Source: Leucobacter sp. G161
GTDB taxonomy: Bacteria; Actinomycetota; Actinomycetes; Actinomycetales; Microbacteriaceae
Direction: 5' to 3'
Length of the DNA: 64,000 nt
NCBI RefSeq assembly: GCF_001482305.1
Contig: NZ_LOHP01000078.1
Location: 39,835-103,834 of the forward strand
Program-made: the position numbers and the translations under genes
The notes under the pieces: generated by a model
What the model saw: only the letters and a program-made list of their open reading frames with translations
Database searches by the model: none
What the model was told of the DNA's origin: nothing
In this document: one piece after another, positions 59,189 through 64,000 of the stretch
Numbering within the stretch: position 1 is the first letter of the stretch
Layout of the letters: every line of letters starts with the position of its first letter

Positions 59189-60571
59189 ATGATGACCCAC
59201 AACAACCGCAGCCATCACTCGGCAGTGTCCGTCACGACGAGTCAGCTCCCCCAGTCACCGCAGAACGCGGATGGGACACAGCCCTCACTCACCACGACTG
59301 AGATGAAACGAATTCTGCTATCGAGTTTCCTCGGCAGCATGATCGAGTTTTATGACTTCGTACTCTACGCAACTGCGGCCAGCCTCGTGTTTGCCCAAGT
59401 ATTCTTCTCAGACCTCGGGCCAGGCTTTGCGCTCTTCGCTTCAATTGCCACCTTCAGTGTCGGCTATCTGGCAAGGACGCTAGGTGGCATCATTTTCGGA
59501 CATTTCGGGGATACCCGTGGCCGCAAGGTCGTCTTGGTCCTATCTCTTGTCCTTATGGGAGTAGCTTCGACTCTCATCGGACTTCTGCCCACGACTGCTC
59601 AGGTTGGCATCATTGCGCCGATCGCTCTCGTGTTCTTGAGGATAGTCCAGGGCATCTCAGTTGGCGGCGAGTGGGGCGGCGCTATCCTTATGGCGCTCGA
59701 ACACGCGCCAAAGAAGGATCGTGGGTTTGCTGCCGGCTTCGCAAACGCCGGCGGGCCGGTCGGCGCAGTACTGGCCACGCTCATGCTCGGATTGTTCTCC
59801 ATGCTCCCCGAAGAACAATTCTTGAGCTGGGGTTGGCGAATCCCCTTTTTGTTCAGCGTGGTTCTGGTTGCTATTGGTCTCATCATCAGGCTGAAAGTCG
59901 CGGAGTCTCCGAAGTACCAGCAGCTCGAAAAGCTAAGTGAAAAGAAACGAGTGCCACTTGTCAGTGTGTTGCGAGGCCACTGGCGGGCAGTGCTCATCTC
60001 GCTTGTGGCTGTGCTCGCGTTTACGACCACACAAGGACTGATGACAGTCTGGGGCGTCGCCGAGGCAGCTGAGAATGGTGCTGATCGAACTGGGATCCTC
60101 AATTGGAAAGCCGTCGGTGCCGGGGTAACAGTCTTCGTCTCACTTGCCTCCGCTCGACTCAGCGACAGAGTGGGGCGAAGAACCATGATCACGATTGGTT
60201 GCGTCCTCGGCGTACTTCTTGCCTTCCCAATCATTTTGCTCCTCGAGACTGGAACAGTCTGGGGTTTCGCCGTGGCCCTGATCCTCGGGAACGGCGTAGT
60301 CCAGGGGCTCGTGTATGGTCCCCTCGCCGCTTTCGTAGCCGAACAGTTCCCCACCCAGCTCCGGTTCTCCGGCGCCTCATTGGCGTATCAAACTGGCTCT
60401 ACTCTCGGTGCAGGCCTCTCCCCCTTGATTGCGACTGGGCTAGCGCTCAGCTTCGGGGGAAACTGGCCCATCGCAGTTTTCTGGGCTCTTGTCTTGGTCG
60501 CAAGCTTGATCGCGGTACGAATCGCACCTGAAGGCAAGAACATCGATATCCATTTGGATGCTCGTTCCTAG
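59189..60571 (+). CDS. MHS-type MFS transporter for an organic acid
   Basis: This 460-residue symporter of the metabolite:H+ family has twelve helices. The start LLSSFLGSMIEFYDFVLYAT is the family signature, followed by GHFGDTRGRKVVLVLSLVLM (motif A) and RIVQGISVGGEWGGAILMAL (motif B). Members carry citrate, shikimate, proline/betaine or 4-hydroxyaromatic acids. It is co-directional with the MBL hydrolase, 36 bases downstream, with AGAAAGG before the ATG; together they look like an uptake-and-hydrolysis pair under LysR control. Confidence 0.87.
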   Translation: MMTHNNRSHHSAVSVTTSQLPQSPQNADGTQPSLTTTEMKRILLSSFLGSMIEFYDFVLYATAASLVFAQVFFSDLGPGFALFASIATFSVGYLARTLGGIIFGHFGDTRGRKVVLVLSLVLMGVASTLIGLLPTTAQVGIIAPIALVFLRIVQGISVGGEWGGAILMALEHAPKKDRGFAAGFANAGGPVGAVLATLMLGLFSMLPEEQFLSWGWRIPFLFSVVLVAIGLIIRLKVAESPKYQQLEKLSEKKRVPLVSVLRGHWRAVLISLVAVLAFTTTQGLMTVWGVAEAAENGADRTGILNWKAVGAGVTVFVSLASARLSDRVGRRTMITIGCVLGVLLAFPIILLLETGTVWGFAVALILGNGVVQGLVYGPLAAFVAEQFPTQLRFSGASLAYQTGSTLGAGLSPLIATGLALSFGGNWPIAVFWALVLVASLIAVRIAPEGKNIDIHLDARS

Positions 60572-60657
60572 AACGGGTAGCTGAAACCCAAGCCACGGCC
60601 TGAGTCCCCGACTCCCAGTATCGGTGAGGCGAGAACCGTCTTAGACTCGTGCCAGTT

Positions 60658-61212
60658 TCAGTCGATCTCGCGGCCGAGGACCTGTCCAGGCCAACCGCTG
60701 ACCTCGAAGGTGCTGAGCCGGGTGTATCCGCAGGATTCGTAGAATCTGACGAGATCCCCCGTGCCGCCGGCATAACAATCAACCCTGAGCATCGATAAGC
60801 CCGCGGCACTCGCCCGACCCTCGGCGAATCGCATGAGTCGGCGGCCCGCGCCACGCGCCTCGGGCCGCCGACTCGCGATCAGCATCCTGACGTAGAGCTC
60901 GGGTGTTGAGGCTGGCGGCACATAGTCCATGGCATCGCCGAGTACGAGCGCGCCAACAATACCGCCATCCGGGAGCTCAGCTACCCACGCCTCGGGGAGC
61001 TCGCATTCGCCGGTCACCGTGCGGATACGGCGCTCCTGTTTCGACCAGGGTTCTGTGCCCCACTGACGATCGTTCCCAAAGCTCACAAACCACTCGATGG
61101 CCTCGTCAAACAGCGCAAGCACAGCAGAGGCATCCGCGCCGCTTGCCCGTCGCACGCGCCACTGCGGGGGCGGCTCTGCTGTGTCAGTACCGACTTCGGG
61201 GTGGGGTTCCAT
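60658..61212 (-). CDS. GNAT-family N-acetyltransferase
   Basis: The 184-residue protein has the GNAT fold: WRVRRASGADASAVLALFDE at the start, a central YVRMLIASRRPEARGAGRRL with the acetyl-CoA binding R/G-x-x-G/A pattern, and the late LVRFYESCGYTRLSTFEVSG. The acceptor substrate is unknown. GGAACG precedes the ATG. It is convergent with the MHS transporter gene; the 86-base gap between them holds no clear hairpin. Confidence 0.85.
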   Translation of the reverse strand: MEPHPEVGTDTAEPPPQWRVRRASGADASAVLALFDEAIEWFVSFGNDRQWGTEPWSKQERRIRTVTGECELPEAWVAELPDGGIVGALVLGDAMDYVPPASTPELYVRMLIASRRPEARGAGRRLMRFAEGRASAAGLSMLRVDCYAGGTGDLVRFYESCGYTRLSTFEVSGWPGQVLGREID

Positions 61213-61384
61213 GTTCGTTCCAATGCGTCTCGGGTAGCTCCGGCTCGCGGTCAGGCCATGGCCCAGCTACGGGCGAGGCCGCGCTCGGGCTGAGAGACTC
61301 GAGCCTCGCAGGTCCCTCGACCAGCTTGTTTCCTCTCTATCTCACCTTGTCCGGGCCAAGCCCTCGCCCCAGGCTCGCGAAGCT

Positions 61385-62176
61385 CTAGGAGGCGGGCGGC
61401 GTGAAGCGACCGTCCATCGCGGTCCAGCCGCCGTCGACCATGAGCGTCGAACCGGTCACGAACGACGAGGCGTCGCTGGCGAGGAACACCACTGCGCCGG
61501 CGAGCTCATCGGGGCGCGACCAGCGGCCGAATGCGCTCTTCTGCGAGTACGCGTCGTACCACTCGGGGTTTGCCTTGATCTGCGCGGTGAGCGGGGTCTC
61601 GACGACGCCAGGGGCAACGACGTTCACGCGCACGCCCTGCGGGCCGAACTCTGCCGCGGCGGTCTTCGCGAGCTGCACGAGGCCTGCCTTCGTCGCTGCG
61701 TACACGCCCTGGCCCGGCTCGACGACCTGCGCGCGGATCGACGCGAATCCGATGATCGAGCCACCCCCGTTCGCGGCGAACCGCTTCCCGAAGTGCCTGA
61801 TGAGCTGGAACGAGGCACGCAGATTGAGGTTCACGACGCGATCGAACTCATCGAGCGAGTAGTCTTCCATGCGCTTGCGCACGTTGGTCGCCGCGGTGAA
61901 TACCATCGCCTGCACGTTGCCGAAGCGCTCGGCCGCTGCCTCCGCCTCGGCGTCGTCGAGGACGTTGAGCTGGAACGCCTCGGCGGAACCGCCAGCGCCC
62001 TCGATGAGTGCGACAGTATCGTTGGCACCCTCAAGCTTGAGGTCTGCCACCACCACGTGCGCGCCGTGCGCGGCGAGGGCCTGGCACGCCTCGCGGCCGA
62101 TCCCGGAGCCCCCGCCGATAACGAGCACAGTGCGTGCGTCGAGGCGAAAGAGCTGGGAGTAGTCGACTGCGTTCAT
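61385..62176 (-). CDS. Short-chain dehydrogenase/reductase
   Basis: This 263-residue NAD(P)-dependent oxidoreductase has the classical SDR motifs: GGGSGIGREA for cofactor binding, LNLRASFQL, the catalytic Ser in GFASIRAQV and Y-x-x-x-K in YAATKAG. The C-terminal MVDGGWTAMDG is typical. Aspartate in VVADLKLEG favours NAD. AAAGGA lies upstream. It follows the aldehyde dehydrogenase gene in the same direction after 103 bases, so an alcohol-to-aldehyde-to-acid route is possible. Confidence 0.92.
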   Translation of the reverse strand: MNAVDYSQLFRLDARTVLVIGGGSGIGREACQALAAHGAHVVVADLKLEGANDTVALIEGAGGSAEAFQLNVLDDAEAEAAAERFGNVQAMVFTAATNVRKRMEDYSLDEFDRVVNLNLRASFQLIRHFGKRFAANGGGSIIGFASIRAQVVEPGQGVYAATKAGLVQLAKTAAAEFGPQGVRVNVVAPGVVETPLTAQIKANPEWYDAYSQKSAFGRWSRPDELAGAVVFLASDASSFVTGSTLMVDGGWTAMDGRFTPPAS

Positions 62177-62279
62177 GAGGGGGTCCTTTGCGGTGTTCGG
62201 GAAAGCGTGGGGCTGAGAGCCGGAAGAAAAGAGGAGCGTCGGGTGCGAAGCCGGGACAGGAAACGTTCCGGCGTGCTGC

Positions 62280-63770
62280 TTAGGACCGGGCCTGGGGCCT
62301 GATCATCGCCATGCGGGTAACCGTGTATTCCTCGATGGCGTAGCGAGGGCCCTCGCGGCCGACGCCGGAGTCTTTCACCCCTCCGTACGGCATGATGTCC
62401 GAGCGGAAGCCCGGGATCTCGTTCACGACAACGCCCCCCACTTCGAGGCGCTCGATCGCGGCGAAGGCCGACTCCAGCGAGGCAGTGTAGACCGCGGCTT
62501 GCAAGCCGTAGCGGGAGTCGTTTACGAGGTCGATTGCGTCGTCGACGGAGTCAACGGTGGTGAGACAGACAACGGGTCCGAAGATCTCCTCGCACCAGAC
62601 GTCGACGTCGCGTGGCACGTCGCCGAGGACGATCGGTGGAACTGATGCGCGGGGCGCGCTGCCGTCGGGCAGCTCCGTGGGGGTGAGGAGCTGGGCGCCC
62701 GCTGCGAGCGCGCGATCCACCATGCCGAAGATCCGCTCGCCAGATGCAGCGTTGATGACGGGGGCGACGTTGGTCGCGATGTCGCGCGGATCGCCGACGA
62801 CGACCTCGCTCATGCGCTCGACGAGGCGTGCGGTGAAGCGTTCGGCGATGGGTCGTTCGAGGACGACGCGCTGCACGGAGATGCACGCCTGGCCGTTCGC
62901 GTAGAAGCCGCCGCGGAGCACGGCGTCGACAGCCGCCTCGATGTCGGCGTCGGCCGCGACGATGAAGCCGGTGTTCGAGCCGAGCTCGAGCAGCGCCTTA
63001 CGCGGGGCTGCCTGCTGTGCGATGAGGTGGCCGATCTTCGCGGATCCGGTGAAGGAGACGACCGCGGCGCGCGGATCGCGCACGAGGGTTTCGCCGACTT
63101 CCGGCCCGCCATTCACGAGCTGCACGGCAGCGCCCGTGACGCCGTGTTCTGCGAGTACGTCGCGGGTGATCTTCAGCAACTCGATGGTCGCCAGCGGCGT
63201 GTTCGGGGCGGGCTTCACGATGACTGGGCAGCCGGCGGCGATCGCGGGCGCGAGCTTGTGGGTGGCGAGCAGCAGCGGGTAGTTGAAGCCGGCGATGCCG
63301 ACGATGACGCCCGCGGGCTTGCGCGTGTAGTAGCCGATCATGCCGCGGCCGAGCTCCTGCAGGTCGAGTGGCACGGTCTCGCCGGTGACGTGTGAGACTT
63401 CCTCGGCGGTGGCCTGCAGGGTGACGATGGTGCGGTTGACTTCGGTGCGGCAGTCGACGCGCGGCTTGCCGGTCTCGAGCACGAGCAGATCTTCGAACCG
63501 TTGCGCGTCGCCGCGGAGGCGGTCGTGGATCGCGGAGAGGATCGACTTGCGCTGCGCCGTGGTGAGCGCCGCTACCTCGGGGCGTACCGCCTCGGCCGCG
63601 TCGAGCGCGTCGCTGGAGTCGGCCGCGACACTCACGGGTGCCTGCGCGAAGACGCTGCCGTCGAACGGGAAGACGATGTCGGAGCTCGCGTCGAGCGCGC
63701 GCCAGCCGGTGCCGATGGGGAGCGCACCCGCTGGGGCGTGAAGCTCGGGGGGTGTCTGCGTGGCGGTCAT
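62280..63770 (-). CDS. Aldehyde dehydrogenase family protein
   Basis: The 496-residue enzyme oxidises an aldehyde to an acid with NAD(P). The catalytic C296 is in ANGQACISVQR and the general base E262 in LLELGSNTG; SFTGSAKIGHLIA forms the cofactor loop and EEIFGPVVCLTTV the substrate side. The SNT sequence after the Glu replaces the usual GGK. AGGA precedes the ATG. A GntR-type operator lies 81 bases upstream in the divergent gap to a decarboxylating-dehydrogenase-like gene. Confidence 0.93.
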   Translation of the reverse strand: MTATQTPPELHAPAGALPIGTGWRALDASSDIVFPFDGSVFAQAPVSVAADSSDALDAAEAVRPEVAALTTAQRKSILSAIHDRLRGDAQRFEDLLVLETGKPRVDCRTEVNRTIVTLQATAEEVSHVTGETVPLDLQELGRGMIGYYTRKPAGVIVGIAGFNYPLLLATHKLAPAIAAGCPVIVKPAPNTPLATIELLKITRDVLAEHGVTGAAVQLVNGGPEVGETLVRDPRAAVVSFTGSAKIGHLIAQQAAPRKALLELGSNTGFIVAADADIEAAVDAVLRGGFYANGQACISVQRVVLERPIAERFTARLVERMSEVVVGDPRDIATNVAPVINAASGERIFGMVDRALAAGAQLLTPTELPDGSAPRASVPPIVLGDVPRDVDVWCEEIFGPVVCLTTVDSVDDAIDLVNDSRYGLQAAVYTASLESAFAAIERLEVGGVVVNEIPGFRSDIMPYGGVKDSGVGREGPRYAIEEYTVTRMAMIRPQARS

Positions 63771-63850
63771 AGCTGGATCCTGACTGTCGTGCGGATCGTC
63801 GGCCGGCCGTACCGCGGCAACATGGGCGCGGCAGCGGGCCTTCTAACGAG

Positions 63851-63874
63851 TGGTCTTACCAGTTAATATAGTTG
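63851..63874. promoter_or_regulatory. GntR/FadR-type operator between ALDH and the divergent gene
   Basis: TGGTCTTACCA at 63851-63861 is a perfect inverted repeat (TGGT-N3-ACCA) and TAGTTG follows after 7 bases at 63869-63874, the same arrangement as at 49417. TTAATA/TAATAT between them may be part of a -10 region. It can control both divergent genes. Confidence 0.7.
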
Positions 63875-63928
63875 AACACGTGGCCCGCGACAACGTCGCG
63901 ATCGTCCGCACCCTGCGAAAGGATCCCA

Positions 63929-64000
63929 ATGACGCGCTCCCACTCCATCGCGGTACTCCCCGGCGACGGCATCGGCCCAGAGGTTATCGCATGCGCCCTC
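63929..64000 (+). CDS. Isopropylmalate/isocitrate/tartrate dehydrogenase-like protein, 5' end only
   Basis: Only the first 24 codons are inside the window. They read into the beta-decarboxylating dehydrogenase start SIAVLPGDGIGPEVIACAL, which holds the conserved GDGIGPE motif. AAAGGATC precedes the ATG. In this setting, divergent from an aldehyde dehydrogenase under a shared GntR-type operator, a catabolic tartrate/malate-type enzyme is more likely than leucine biosynthesis; the rest of the gene is needed to decide. Confidence 0.8.
   Translation, partial: MTRSHSIAVLPGDGIGPEVIACAL

Overview
The window is high-GC actinobacterial DNA. Gene content fits Microbacteriaceae: a tyrA-cmk-der cluster, many leaderless or GTG/TTG starts, and hairpin terminators without U-tracts. 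A Leucobacter-like host is my inference, not something the sequence proves. It has two parts.

Positions 1 to about 21,400 are the right-hand part of an integrative and conjugative element (ICE) sitting at a tRNA-Pro(GGG) gene. In order along the + strand it carries: an unknown protein, a primase-polymerase with an iteron-like repeat upstream, a DUF2637/SpdB-type membrane protein, small unknowns, a ParB-like protein, then a type IV secretion operon. That operon holds a VirB8-like protein, a VirB1-like SLT/M23 cell-wall hydrolase, two tandem small DUF6112/VirB2-like membrane proteins, a VirB6-like protein, an SCO6880-family protein, a VirB4 ATPase, two unknowns and a VirD4/TraG coupling ATPase. 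SSB-like, DUF4913, excisionase and tyrosine integrase genes close the element. No relaxase is seen, so the left end of the ICE lies before base 1. Two antisense genes interrupt the operon: a lower-GC PD-(D/E)xK nuclease gene wedged between the SCO6880 gene and virB4 (a candidate defence cargo), and a small DUF2188 gene after virD4. Several operon gaps carry a hairpin whose loop holds a CGYACCTG-like motif; this recurring element is the least explained structure in the window.

Positions 21,400 to 64,000 are chromosomal, mostly metabolic and accessory. Regions: an acyl-activating operon (AMP ligase, ketosynthase, acyl-CoA dehydrogenase; 21.6-25.8 kb); small conserved proteins and ArfB; a START-like protein and a GH3 beta-glucosidase; an unusual repeat-rich membrane protein in frame with NUDIX and NYN-like domains (31.1-33.9 kb); a frameshifted LuxR-type regulator; rraA; a TetR gene with its 14-TM efflux pump; a BASS transporter and a DUF817 protein; der-cmk-tyrA; an Lrp gene divergent from an MFS gene; a GntR-controlled oligopeptide/amide ABC transporter with an amidase (48.6-56.3 kb); a PACE efflux protein; a LysR gene divergent from an MBL-fold hydrolase and an MHS transporter; and an SDR plus aldehyde dehydrogenase pair divergent from an isopropylmalate/tartrate dehydrogenase-like gene cut by the window end.

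Two distant control regions, at 49,417 and 63,851, share the element TGGYCTTACCA-N7-TAGTTG. This suggests that the GntR-type regulator, or a close relative, links the ABC transporter/amidase operon to the dehydrogenase cluster. All family names are from motif and sequence recognition by eye; no searches were run.
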